DNA of 49,098 bases from Fragilaria crotonensis (GCA_022925895.1 JAKSYS010000485.1:1-49098); one strand, 5' to 3'. Positions 22,877 through 32,944 are shown, counted from the first letter of the stretch. The notes: generated from the sequence alone by a model not told the origin. Numbers and translations: made by a program.

Positions 22877-25165
22877 TCAAAGGACCACCGGGAAGGCTGA
22901 GCGACGAAAAAGTTGTAGTGTAAGCAGATGCAGAGGTCCTAATTTCGTTTTCTTGCTGGGCGGCGTCGAGTCGGACGAGGGTCGGCGCATGCGCGCCCTG
23001 CATTGTTCGATCCATGCCCTAACGCTCGCGGTTTGTTCGGTCGTAAGGGCGACGTGCGAAGCGCTCAGGAAGCAGCTCCGGACACACTTGCCGTTCAAGT
23101 GCCAGCGGCAGCACATGTTCGGGAGCGGCCCGCTCCGCACGTGATCGAGGAAGACCTGCCAGACGTCGTTGGCGTCCTTCGTGAACAGGTCCTGCTGCGG
23201 GTTCGTGACAGCGTCTGCTGGTTGTCCCTTTCGTCCAGATCGTGCGCCGCCTCCTCCTGATGCGCTGGGGGCTTCCGCCTTCGCGGCAGCGCTGCCCCCG
23301 GACCCCATCCTGTCTTTCAAGAAGTCGCAGGCGGGGAAGACGAAGGCTCCGTCCTCCAGTTGCTGACGCGTCGAACGGAAGTCTAGCAGATTCGGGTTGA
23401 TATCGTCCTCGTGTTCCACTCCTGCGCACAACACCAAGTATTGTTGCGTGCGTTTCTCGATGAACCAACCGAGGCGACAGGCGGCCGAGTTGTCTTCGTG
23501 AGCTAGCTGTCGTAACGTCGCTAAGGTCGATCCGACTGCTCGCGTCAGGAAACGACACCACTCGTCCAACATATGCGTCAACGGGGACCGCGGGCCGAAG
23601 AGGAGCTCGGCCACCCCCGCCATGTTCTCGAGTAGTCGCGCGAGCTCGTGAAAATCACGCGGGATAGTGAAATTGAGCTTCGTCATGCTCTTGATGTCTT
23701 TGTCCGAGAATCCAGTTGTCGTGTCTGTCGTCTTAAGTTGCATTTGAACAAGGGTGCTTGCGTGGTCGAGAGCATCCCTGCCCGTCGCGTTCGATCGTGC
23801 GAGCGTCTGGGGCCCGCAGCAAAAAAGGCTGAAGGCTCCTGGTCTGTCCGAAGCGTCGGCTAGGAAGGATGCGGTCCGAATGGCTGCGCAGAAACCCATT
23901 GGGATGAATGCATCCCTCCCTTTCGTGTTGCAAGAAATGGTGTATGTGGTTTTGGACGTACGCCACGTTGCTGAGCGCTAGGATGTCTGCGAAGGTCTGG
24001 ACGGGGCGAGTTGGGGTCCTCCCAAGGCGTCCTTCTCCGAAACGAACAGGATCATCCGCTTTGTCGACGGGGAACGAGTCGAATCCTGTCTTCGGGATTT
24101 GAGGAGATGACGCGACTGCGCTAGCGACCTGTCTTTCGAGGAGGCTCGACAAGTTTCTGATGGCGTCGTTCTCTCGTCCTGGCGTTTCTGACTGATCGTC
24201 CGATTGGATGAGGCTTTTAGCCTTCACGGCCAGGTACTTCATGTGTAGGACTTTCGCCCAGTCGTCCGCTCGCCTAGAGTAAGCTGACGAAGCCGCCACT
24301 CCCCACTTTGTTGGACCGTGAGTGGTTCTGGTGCTCGCTGCAACGCAGAGAACCCATCGAGGTACGTAGGACGCTGCTTCGGCCAACCTCGACGCCCGGT
24401 CGGGGTCCGGGTCCTCACTCGCCCTCTGTTTGATGGTCCTGACTATCATCAGGGCCAATTCCTCAGGGTCGGTGACGTATGATTCCATGATGGCTGCTGC
24501 GATGAACGCCGGAACTGGTACTGTCGGTTTCATGGTGAAACCGACGACCGTGACGTCTTCTGTGTCGTCCGCGTCCGCGTCGTTCGTCTTGTCTTGGTCG
24601 TTAGTCTCGTTAGTATGTTTGCTCGACTTGGATCTGCCTCTTGGGGCACTGCCTTTCTTGGGGCGTCCTCTCGTCGCTGCCACAGGAGGTGGCTCCCGCG
24701 CCGGCGCCGATGCCTGTCCGGCGCTCTCGCTGACGCCTGACACCGAAGATCTCGTCGTCACCAATTCTTCAATCGCTCTTCGTACGTCGGACGTAGAATT
24801 CCACGTGAGCATTTTGGACCAATCGTAAGGCGTTCCGCGTGGCTTCTGACGATCTGTTTCGTGTCGACCGCCATGGCGGCTGCGAATCCACCGCCGAGAA
24901 GTGCCCATAGGGCGTTCGTTCCGTCGTTTAGTCCGTCGTCGGCGTCGTGGTGAAAGTGGTGGAACAGACGGATCGTCCGCGTGTTTACCATCAGGTGTGC
25001 GATGTCCGGCGAACACAGGTGTACAAACCCTGTAGACTCCGTATTAATCGAATTCGATTTCGTGTGTAATCTGTTGAGCTTCGGGACCACTTCCCACTGG
25101 TCAAGGGCACGGAAGACGTCTTCCCACGTAGACGTCATCGTCATAGGGGACGACATGTCGGCCAT
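22877..25165 (-). pseudogene. Gag-like protein of the DIRS-like element
   Basis: Starts at the ATG at 25165 (MADMSSPM), 64 bp inside the 5' repeat. Frame changes near 24835 (AVDTKQIVRS to KPRGTPYDWSKMLTWN) and near 23900 (HHFLQHEREGCIHP to MGFCAAIRTASFLAD) split it into three open frames totalling about 750 codons. Visible: a basic RGRPKKGSAPRGRSKSSK stretch, an acidic DADADDTEDV stretch, a capsid-like helical region (PRWVLCVAAS, DDWAKVLHMKYLAV), and near the C-terminus a Cys-rich finger MCCRWHLNGKCVRSCFLSAS ending in His, which resembles a CCCH nucleic-acid-binding knuckle. Expected to form the particle and bind RNA (inference from position and the knuckle). No nonsense codons were seen, only shifts. 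Confidence 0.75.
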
Positions 25166-25229
25166 CCTATCTGCGTTCGTCGTTCGAGTCGTCGGTCGGT
25201 TGGTGGTTTGAGGGAAGAGGCCAGATTAA

Positions 25230-25380
25230 ATTAACTAGAGTAGTGTCTTTGTTGATTCGAGTTCGTCCGGATTGTGAGCAATTCGCATCTTGTGTTGTGT
25301 CCGGGTGTTCGTCTGTCTGTGTCTCGTGTTCGTCTGTCTGACGGCGACTGCTCTCCCTTTCCCGAACTTCGGACATGCCA
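25230..25380 (-). repeat. DIRS-like terminal direct repeat, 5' copy
   Basis: Identical to 18821-18971 over 151 bp. It lies 64 bp upstream of the gag ATG (25165) and so probably includes the promoter. Its last base abuts Copia codons TGCCGCAGCCG. Confidence 0.9.
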
Positions 25381-25427
25381 TGCCGCAGCCGCGTCGAGAG
25401 GAGCTCCTGGATAAGTTCAAGTATTAG
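25381..25427 (+). pseudogene. C-terminal codons of the interrupted Copia pol
   Basis: Encodes PQPRREELLDKFKY followed by TAG, preceded by an ATG formed at the DIRS junction. This is the usual ending of diatom Copia pol (known family wording), directly continuing the TNLSDLF that stops at 18793; about three codons are missing at the junction. Confidence 0.8.
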
Positions 25428-25428
25428 T

Positions 25429-25768
25429 TGTTGACGCGTCGCATTCTATGCGACGTGCTGAGGGGACCAAACAAATACTGGTGTTACAAGTACCGTATTG
25501 TATGCTTTCACACTGGCGAGGTTCGTTATCACTGGCACATGAGTTCTTCACATTACATGACTGTGTATGTGGTGTACATTTGTATCGGTCATAATATATA
25601 CACCGGTGCATGATCCGATCAGAGGATCGGATCTCACTCTTCTGCTCTTTCTAACCTCTTCTACCCATGTAAGTTGTATGTACTGTGGTCCCATGAGGCT
25701 TTGCGGAAGACTTTGTACGTTAACCCGGATGCGTGACGTCGCGCGTGCACGGTCGCTCTTTTTCAACA
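25429..25768 (+). repeat. Candidate Copia 3' LTR
   Basis: Begins TGTTG one base after the pol stop and ends CAACA, the usual TG...CA form. It holds hairpins CGTCGCAT-TCTA-ATGCGACG-type (25436-25454) and GATCCGATC/GATCGGATC, and a TATA-like ATAATATATACA near 25590. The start could instead be TGTTACAAG at 25482, after a purine-rich GAGGGGACC. No 5' LTR is present in the window to settle the ends. Confidence 0.45.
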
Positions 25769-26261
25769 CTTGTGTTGCCCGGAGCGTAGGCGAAATGTCG
25801 ATTTCGTAGATCCATTTGACCAGCGGCCAACATGTCTCGTTTATGATTCAACCCTTGCTCTAATTTGTTTGCCTGCACGAGGCTGCGGCTATTTGCTTTA
25901 TCAGATGTTCCTGCCGATTACACGTAGTCATAACTGGACGACGTGATGTTCCAAGGAGCCTATGCATGCTCGCAACTTCATTATATTCAATGTGGGTTTA
26001 TACGAAAAACGAAAAGGACTGCAAGGAGCATGCCTATAGTGTGATATTGATGTGGATGAATTATTAAACACACATCGCTTCAATCAAACTTCAGTGGAAT
26101 GAGTAGTTTGGAGCAGCCGAATCAGTACTAATCGACTCATCATCATTGCATCGTCGCGTTCCAATGAGGACACGATAACGTTTTCGTGCATGCAGAACAT
26201 CAGTTCAGAGTTCAAAGGATATTTTGCACTTTGCAGTAATACGGAGTACAACTTAGTGTAG
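25769..26261. other. No recognisable gene
   Basis: AT-rich sequence after the candidate LTR, with no convincing frame or repeat. Confidence 0.5.
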
Positions 26262-27011
26262 TTGTACATACAAAGCGCGCCCTGTTTGCCAACTCTTTCG
26301 TCTCGGAAGCGTCAAGTTGAAATTGGCATGATCTTTCGACACCGACACCCCATACTAGTACTCACTAATCGCTGTCGGACGAAGAAGGCATTCATGGAAC
26401 GCATCGGTCGTCGATTTGCTTCTGAAAGAGTTGATGTGAAGAATCTACCGGTAGTAGTCAAAGCCATTGACGTCTCTCGGCAAACGACGTCCAAATACCA
26501 CAGTCAGTCCTTGTCGGCGTCTCACAGTGTAAACACACAGCATGCGTCATTGGAAATGAGTTCGCACACACAACGGCATCAAAAAGTGTCGAGACCTTGG
26601 CGAACTGCAACAACAGCACTCCGAACTGCAACAACAGCACTCTCTGCCTATACCGCGAATACCTCCTCACTCTTCGAGAAAACAGCGTTGTTCCAGTTTG
26701 AATGCGAGTGGCACTGGGCAGGCAGTTATTCAACTCCGCTTGCGTTTCAACTTTCAACTCCCATTCATTCGGTGACTGGGTCCAAGACTGATGCCCAGGT
26801 CAAGATTGGGATGAGACGATCACATCCCGTGCTGTCAAATTCATTTGTTGGTCATGTCACTTGCTTACTGACAAAGACTTCGACTCTTGTGGTCGGCGGC
26901 GCCAATTGCAGTTTACCAGTAGTTTCTGTTGCCTCCCTTGTCAGGCATGATCCGTTTCTTTTCAAGAGTTGGCTGTCGGCCATAATGACCAAGCTCTGCC
27001 TGACAATATAG
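26262..27011 (+). CDS. Hypothetical open frame, unrecognised
   Basis: A 249-codon open frame, Ser/Thr-rich, without a recognised domain. The first ATG codons are MYIQSAPCLP and, further in, MIFRHRHP. A 21-bp tandem duplication (26601-26642) gives two RTATTAL units. There is no signal peptide, no clear membrane span and no similarity that I recognise to the surrounding transposon proteins. It stands alone between the Copia remnant and the receptor-like gene. It may be chance; I report it only because it is the longest open frame in an otherwise empty 2.2 kb. Confidence 0.2.
   Translation: MYIQSAPCLPTLSSRKRQVEIGMIFRHRHPILVLTNRCRTKKAFMERIGRRFASERVDVKNLPVVVKAIDVSRQTTSKYHSQSLSASHSVNTQHASLEMSSHTQRHQKVSRPWRTATTALRTATTALSAYTANTSSLFEKTALFQFECEWHWAGSYSTPLAFQLSTPIHSVTGSKTDAQVKIGMRRSHPVLSNSFVGHVTCLLTKTSTLVVGGANCSLPVVSVASLVRHDPFLFKSWLSAIMTKLCLTI
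26601..26642 (+). repeat. 21-bp perfect tandem duplication
   Basis: CGAACTGCAACAACAGCACT plus C, twice in a row (26601-26621, 26622-26642). It keeps frame. Confidence 0.85.
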
Positions 27012-28010
27012 CAATATGAACCCTGGGCTTTCATATCCTCCTGTTATAAAAGGTTGTGTCACGGGACTGTTCCACCACTGCTGAAAGTCCTTTGACAAGG
27101 ATACCGTCGAGTCGGCATGGCGATCCCATCCACCCAAAAATCCGACATAAAGTATGCTTTGTCAACTCCTGCTAACACATTGAGAGATGTAAAACATCCA
27201 TCTGAAATCATTGTGAATGATGTTGTCAAACTTGTCCATGATCATCGTCGGGTCGTCGGGTCTTGAAAGTTTTGATCCGATTTGGAGAACGCATCTCCAA
27301 CCAAAGGAACTTGACCGTAACACAAGGCACCCATATACGCCTTTTTCACAGTCGAGACTATCGTCGCTAATGAAGGAACGAGCTCGACAGACAAGAACAA
27401 AATCAACCATACGAGGGATGCATCTGTGCATAGCGGCCTGCCGAACGAATTGCACATGAATTGATTTTGTATTTGTGCGTGGTGATCAGACGTGGACAGG
27501 CATACTGCTACGTACCTATGCTACGGCTATCCGATGTCCGTAGATTTGAAGGGTACCGAGCGCTCCCGTATAGTCATGTACCAGTACTATTCAATTATGT
27601 TCCGGATCATTTTTGTGAAATCTGCCCATGCCATTCTTTCTCTCACTCGCACACAGCTCTCTCTGTCATCTTCGTAATGTAGTGTATTCCAATTAATTGC
27701 GTGCAGTGTTCATTAGGATTTTATTATATTGAGAACTACGAGGTTGTGAGTATACTACAGCACACGTTTGAGAACGCAAACAGTTGCTATTCTTGACCTT
27801 CTCATTGTCGTATAAACGTTTCGTCTCGCGTGCATGGACGACTCGAGAATACGAGTGGTTCATTGTTTGCCATACCATCTTATAGGAGTGCTACCAGTAC
27901 AGTAGTCTGTCGGAGTTGATCTGATTCGACGATCTTGGAGACCAATCGCATCAACGCTTCAACTCACATGGATTATCTTTCATTCCAGTAATTAATAACA
28001 CTTGTTTCGG
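27012..28010. other. No recognisable gene; promoter side of the LRR gene
   Basis: About 1 kb without a supportable gene. Short open frames on both strands around 27162-27460 and 27461-27682 show no known motif. The last few hundred bases should hold the promoter of the downstream gene, but I saw no distinctive element. Confidence 0.45.
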
Positions 28011-29530
28011 ATGGAGAATCGTGGCATTGCCGATGACGTTGATGACGTTACGAAGGACTCTTCACGTGATGGAGGAATCCAGGAGCATGACTTTGCTGAA
28101 GAATTCTCATCTGATTTGCCAAGCATAGCCATGCCGTCATCGGCACCTTCTGGTTCCTCTCTCTACGCTTCGTTATCGTCGCCATCCGCAGCAAAGGTTG
28201 ATGATCGTGACGTTGCTCATGGTGCTGGTAGTTTCACTGATACTAAGAAATTGGAACATGCACCACCGGGCGACCCAATGCAATTAACCCCCGGGTTTGG
28301 AATGGTAGACTCGACGGGAGGGCCTCCAGTTGTTTATGCAAGCAACGACGGTGTTGGTCCTGGAGCGTTTCCGGTACGATCAACTCGCAACACTGCAACA
28401 AGGCGGATGTTCAGGTCTCCCATTGGTTCGTATGATTCCACCAGAGAGGTGACGAATGAAGAATCCAAACAGGAAGACGGAGTGCCAAACTCTGCAGCCG
28501 TTGGAAGCGCTTTGTACCCTGTGGAAGCGCAACGGGTACCAGATGGAAATGAGGATGGAACGATGATAGTTGCCGAGGCCCAGCACCTTAAAACGAAATG
28601 GTACCAACGTCGTTGGATTTTTGTGGGTCTTGCCTTGCTTGCATGCGGTTTTGCCGCTGCCGTGGTTGTACTCGTCGTTCGACCACAATCTGCATCTACC
28701 AGTTCTTCATCGACATCCCCTCCCACCGTCCCAATGACAGGCGCGCCCTCCACTCCGGACGTAACTGCGGCGCCCACAACTCCGATTCCATCTGAAGACG
28801 CGCCTTCCACTTCCGAACCATCAACGGCGCCTCCAACCACGGCCCCAATTACATCGGCACCCGCAACTCCCGATCCAACACCGCCGCCCCCACGTTCGCT
28901 CCAATTGCGCCCAAATCGCCTACCCCGAAACCAATCAGCACGGCGCTTCCCACACAGGCACCAACGACAAGGAGACCCACCACCACCTCGAAACCGACCT
29001 CCTTCTTGACGCCGTTTGGAATTGCCTGCAACTTTCTTTCCATTCCAGACGTGACGGAGTGTCGATCGACATTTCTGTTTGACTCTGATATGAATGAAAA
29101 CAACAAAACGACTGGTTCCACAATTCCCAGTGAGATTGGACTCTTGACGCAGTTGACGTTTTTGGTTGTCGATGGCAATTCGTTGACATCTACGATTCCC
29201 AGTGAAATCGGACGCTTGATGAATTTGAAGGAATTGTCGTTCTACACCAATCATTTTACTGGGATAATTCCCAGTGAGATCGGACGCTTGACTCAGTTGA
29301 CAGAATTGTATTTCTCCAGGAATACGTTGTCTTCCACAATTCCGAGTGAGATCGGACTCTTGACAAAATTGTCGTGGTTGGATTTCAACAACAATACGTT
29401 GACTGGGACAATTCCGTCATCCCTCTGCTCACTCCCTTCTCTTGTCCCTGATATCCTTATCGACTGTGGTGCAATCGCATGTGCTTCAGGTTGTTGCTTG
29501 GATGGGGATACTAGATTACCCTGTGGCTAA
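28011..29530 (+). CDS. Leucine-rich-repeat receptor-like membrane protein, one frame break
   Basis: The only likely host gene. From the ATG at 28011 (MENRGIADD) the protein has a long acidic, Ser/Pro-rich N-terminus without a signal peptide, basic residues KTKWYQRR, and one membrane span WIFVGLALLACGFAAAVVVL (residues about 202-223). A Thr/Pro/Ser-rich stalk follows. In the +1 frame come a cap (FGIACNFLSIPDVTECRSTF), then four plant-type repeats of about 24 residues built on TIPSEIGLLTQLTFLVVDGN, and a Cys-rich end (CGAIACASGCCLDGDTRLPC). The stop is at 29530. The frames join at a C5 run near 28888: one base out gives TPPPTFAPIAPKSPTPKP, so the break is a sequencing error or a recent mutation. 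Diatoms have large families of such proteins; cytoplasmic N-terminus and extracellular repeats are inferred from topology. Ligand unknown. Confidence 0.75.
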
Positions 29531-29739
29531 AGTGAAAGAATGAATGGATGAAGGCAGCAAGGAAAAAGGCACAGGAGACGGGTAGTGTTTGCGGATATTC
29601 GAGTTTGACTTTGGAGGGATCGGCGGAAGCAAGGAATGGTGGGATTAGTAGGATGGATTTTGGCGGCGGATTGTGTGATGGGATTCGTGTTTGTGTGGAG
29701 AGTTGAGAGATAGTGAAGAATGTGAAGGATGGGTACTGG

Positions 29740-30940
29740 GTACAAGCATAAGCACAGTAGTGGCACGGTCGTTTTTCAAAGAGTAGTGGCACAGTTAGCT
29801 ATTTCATCCATTATAAATGTATTCATACACTTATACTTCTATTTTGGCTTCTATCAATATGAACCATGACAGAAATTGGTATGGAAGTCCAGTGGCTTGT
29901 TTGTAGGTTGCAATTGCGATGCGAAAGATACGAAGACTTCAAGATGGGGGACTTTTTCAGAGTTTTGTCGCAGAGGATTTTGAAAACAATTGCTCAAAGA
30001 TTGAGGACGCCCAAGATGCAAAAGGCTCTGCAAACAACAATCATGAAATGTAATCATTCAATGACAAAGAGCGCCTTCTATTCAAGTCCGAGCTCAGAAT
30101 AGATTTGGATGAAGCGACTGTAGCGTCGCAAGAGGAATTGAGCGTGCATTCAAGCGCAAAGTGGTCGTGTTAAAGTGGGACGCGTATCATCGGGAACTAA
30201 TGAAACGATAGCGTCGGCAGGAAGCAACCACAACGATTGGAGCACGACACGGCTCTGGCGGCATTTGGGAATCGCAATCGGATATAATTGGAGCAGCAAG
30301 TGCAAAAGCAACAAGAACAGATCCTTGTGGAGCATCCTTGACGGCGCATTAGGTGAAGTAACGAGCTCAAGGAATGATTGCAATGGGCGAACCAGGAGCG
30401 AAGAACAAATGCTGAATAGCGAGGTTGAACTGGATGAAGAAGTTTGACATATTCCATCGGGTGAATGCCGAGTTGTTTGAGAGTCGTTGTCAAGAAACGA
30501 AAGCCAAGAAGAGTGTTGCCGTGAAAGTCTTGTCACGCAATCATGATTGGAAAACATACATTCCAATTGTAGATGAAGTTTAAATGTGCAAGCCTGTAGA
30601 TCAACATATTGTGAAGTTGTTTGAAGCATTAGGACTCAATTGCAACAGCCTTAATGTCTCCATTTGCCATCATGGAGGTGGCTTGAATTCTTTTCAAAAC
30701 TCAAATTGCTGAAATAACACGAGTGAAGCAAGGGTGTGCCACTACTGTGCTTAAAATTATCAAGAAATATTTCATTCGACTAAACGTAAGTCCAGTAATA
30801 TCTGTCCTCCGTCAACCTACTTACACCAGAAGATGCATCGTACCATGCTGCATCGTTTGGTAGAGTCTGAGCTTCCCCCCGACAATTTTACGGTACGACT
30901 TATTTTTTTTTTCAGTCCACTACTGTGCTTATGCTTGTAC
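29740..30940. mobile_element. Putative non-autonomous DNA transposon with 24-bp terminal inverted repeats
   Basis: Bases 29740-29763 (GTACAAGCATAAGCACAGTA plus GTGG) are exactly reverse-complemented at 30917-30940. An additional inner copy of 18 bases (GTGCCACTACTGTGCTTA, 30736-30753) matches 29749-29766. If the TA in GCATAAGC is a target TA, the element is 29751-30751 with AGCACAGTAGTGGCAC termini, as in Tc1/mariner-type elements; the longer 24-bp match favours the outer limits. The interior encodes no transposase I can recognise; open frames on both strands are low-complexity. A diverged terminus occurs at 5569-5593. Confidence 0.6.
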
Positions 30941-31028
30941 TGAATATCATGTACAGTGCGCCGACGACAAGTACTGGTGCAGCGTGTAGAACGATGAGGT
31001 CACATGAGTGAGGAGGATGCATGGATTA

Positions 31029-31474
31029 CAGTGCATGACATCGGGGCCCGTTAGCCGCAGCCGGCCGGAAACCGTGGGCCGGCCGTGATTTCGGGCGGCT
31101 GCGGTCCGTGTATTTAGGTCCCGGCCGGTTCCGGCCGGCTCCGGTCGATTCCTATCACTGTTCGGCCCATCGCGGGTCAAGGGCAGATCACCTGTCATTT
31201 TTCACGGTTACGGTGGTTGGTGATTACGTACTGTTAGTAAAGTACTGTGTACTAGGTTTCTACTACGTACTGTACTTCCGTGCGACTGCGGCCGGGTACG
31301 GGTACGGGCAGTGACAGTCCTGCAGCGGCCCAGCGCGGGCAGGGACTGTCGGACTGCGGACGGGTACGGCCGGGCCAACGTATCGGCATACGGCCGGCTG
31401 CGGCCATAAGCCTCTGCGAAAAATCGGCCGGCTGCGGGTTCGGGTATCGTTTTTATCTCAGATGTCATGCACTG
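31029..31474. mobile_element. hAT-type MITE with 8-bp target duplication
   Basis: Termini CAGTGCATGACATC (31029-31042) and the exact reverse complement (31461-31474), flanked by the 8-bp direct repeat ATGGATTA (31021-31028 and 31475-31482). The CAGTG start and 8-bp duplication are hallmarks of hAT elements. The 446-bp body is strongly G+C-rich, in contrast to its flanks, and carries many CCGGCCG and CCGCAGCCGGCCG motifs in both orientations near each end. No coding capacity. Confidence 0.9.
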
Positions 31475-31739
31475 ATGGATTAGATTTAAGTATTTATAAG
31501 ATACATGTATGGCTGAGTTTTGAAATTTATTTGGTGTGACGTAATCCGGTTTTAATTTGTGGCATGAGTAGGAATTTATCTATCTTATGGCTGGGTACAA
31601 TATCAGAGTGACTCAAGTAGGCTTAGTAGGCTTTCATACAAAAAAATAGTACGAGATTTTAATACTGCCTCTACCGTAGACAAATGGCATCATCGAAGAC
31701 GCATGTCATAAAGATTTCAGTTTCGACACCAACAACACA

Positions 31740-32463
31740 AACGCAAGAATCATAAAGCGCGACGATCATGCTTCCGAAGACAGCTGGAACACTCTTTGTA
31801 GGTGTCTGGCACGTCCAGAGGTGGCTCCCAGTACAGATGAGCGTCGCTGTTGCGGGAACAATAATCCAAGCCTGTACGGATGGCCGACAGTTGTTTTTGG
31901 AGTATTGAGACCTTTTTCCGAGCAACTACCAAATCTTGAGACCACGAGGGGACTCCAACCACAGGACGGTCCAGTTCAGCTGTTAGACTGGCGCGAAGAA
32001 CATCTTGATCTAGTCTCTCCGCAAACGCATGTCGGTTGCCCTGTGTTAGGAGCTTTGTCCCGCGCCCGAAGGCGTTGCTATCGGTGAGTAGTTGGTGTTT
32101 CCTCCGAATGTACGCCGTCACTTGGTTAACGTTGGCGGTAGAGAACTTGCGTTTGGTGTGAGATACCAATTGCTGAGTATCAGATCCGAAGAGTTGTTGT
32201 GTATCAAAATCAAAGTAATAGCCTCTGTGATCGGACGATATGCGGCTGTTGAATTCCTCGTATCCTGATGCCCGGAGGGCTTTGCAAATGGTCGGACTGG
32301 CAAGGGCATAATCCAATCGCTTTGAGCCTCGAGCATAGGTTGCTGGGGGGGGGCTGACGAGTGTCTACTCGCCATGAGATCCATGAGTCCAAAAGTAATA
32401 GCGAGTTTACTCATACCGTCAGGATTACTCCCGAGTACTTCATTGAAATTGCCGTTGATGAGG
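31740..32463 (-). pseudogene. LINE A-type endonuclease fragment
   Basis: Part of ORF2 of the same family as LINE A. In minus-strand order: INGNFNEVLGSNPDGMSKLA (equivalent of GDFNEA, with the key Asp changed to Asn), SRHSSAPPATYARG, LDYALASPTICKALRASGY, SRISSDHRGYYFDFD (catalytic His) and QVTAYIRRKHQLL followed by GNRHAFAERLDQDVL. The frame breaks at a run of nine C (32345-32353), two more than needed to keep frame. The fragment is cut at about 32463 by tandem repeats and stops at 31750 after KHDRRAL. Reverse transcriptase and the N-terminal endonuclease motifs are absent. Confidence 0.8.
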
Positions 32464-32584
32464 TGAAGCTTTCTCGAGATCCCTCGAAAGTGCGCCTATC
32501 ACAATCGGTGCTCTCTACAGATGTGAAATTTTCTCGAGATCTATTGAAAGTGGCGCCTTCCAAAATCGGTGTCATCCACAGATG
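32464..32584. repeat. 60-bp tandem repeat, two diverged units
   Basis: Units at 32464-32523 and 32524-32584 share TTTCTCGAGAT, GAAAGTG, AATCGGTG and ACAGATG at the same spacing. They lie at the truncated edge of the endonuclease fragment. Confidence 0.75.
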
Positions 32585-32681
32585 AAATGTTGTGATGCCC
32601 AGCATGCGTGCGCCAGAATCAATACTAAACAGTGTTCGTTCGATGATCAAAACTCGGAAGCCGTCCATATGGTGCGAATGG

Positions 32682-32938
32682 CCTAAGGGGGCGGGGTTCA
32701 AATTAGATAAAATATCCTCAAGTACATATATTTTTACTTGATACATCAGGAGCCATTTTACATAGGTGAATTTGCATCGGGAGCTGTTTTTCTGCATCAA
32801 GAGCCACTGATAACTTAAGGAAATATGCATCGGGAGCTACGGATTGCTTCTGTAGACTCTGGTATCCATGAATTTAAACTCCATACCATTCATCCCTTGG
32901 CAATCACAATAAAATCATACCATGCTGCCGATTGCAAC
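32682..32938. repeat. 257-bp direct repeat, left copy
   Basis: Same length as 33705-33961 and differing at only three positions by eye. It starts CCTAAGGGGGCGGGGTTCAA, includes GATAAAATATCCTCAAG, four spaced (C/A)(G/A)GAGC(C/T) motifs, and ends ATGCTGCCGATTGCAAC, thus including the start codon context of zinc-finger copy 3. After its end the sequence is unrelated to the gene. Confidence 0.95.
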
Positions 32939-32944
32939 TTGATG

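Larger units (their letters stand above)
18821..25380 (-). mobile_element. DIRS-like tyrosine-recombinase retroelement inserted in Copia
   Basis: Minus-strand order: terminal repeat, gag-like gene, reverse transcriptase-RNase H, tyrosine recombinase, terminal repeat. This is the DIRS order, and no DDE integrase is present. The element interrupts Copia pol exactly between SDLF and MPQPRREELLDKF, and there is no obvious target duplication, as expected for recombinase-mediated insertion. The 151-bp direct repeats at both ends resemble the A copies of split direct repeats (PAT/Ngaro type), but I could not find a matching B pair. Base composition is visibly richer in G+C and CpG than the flanks. 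The coding frames carry several single-base shifts. Confidence 0.85.

Noticed and set aside
22115-24828. Long plus-strand frames in the DIRS-like element
   Set aside because: Shadows of the high-G+C minus-strand gag and RT genes; no motifs.
27162-27460. Overlapping open frames as a transposase fragment
   Set aside because: No motif could be tied to a named family; frames on both strands are similar in length and look accidental.
26262-28000. tRNA or other small RNA genes
   Set aside because: No cloverleaf with T-loop GTTCRANNC and matching stems could be found by eye here or elsewhere in the window.
28334-29254. 306-codon minus-strand frame opposite the LRR gene
   Set aside because: Composition (Gly/Val/Arg-rich) is what the antisense of the Pro/Thr/Ser stalk gives; the plus strand has membrane span and repeats.
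30150-30629. 159-codon minus-strand frame inside the inverted-repeat element
   Set aside because: Leu/Ser-rich low-complexity translation opposite other open frames, no start context or domain.
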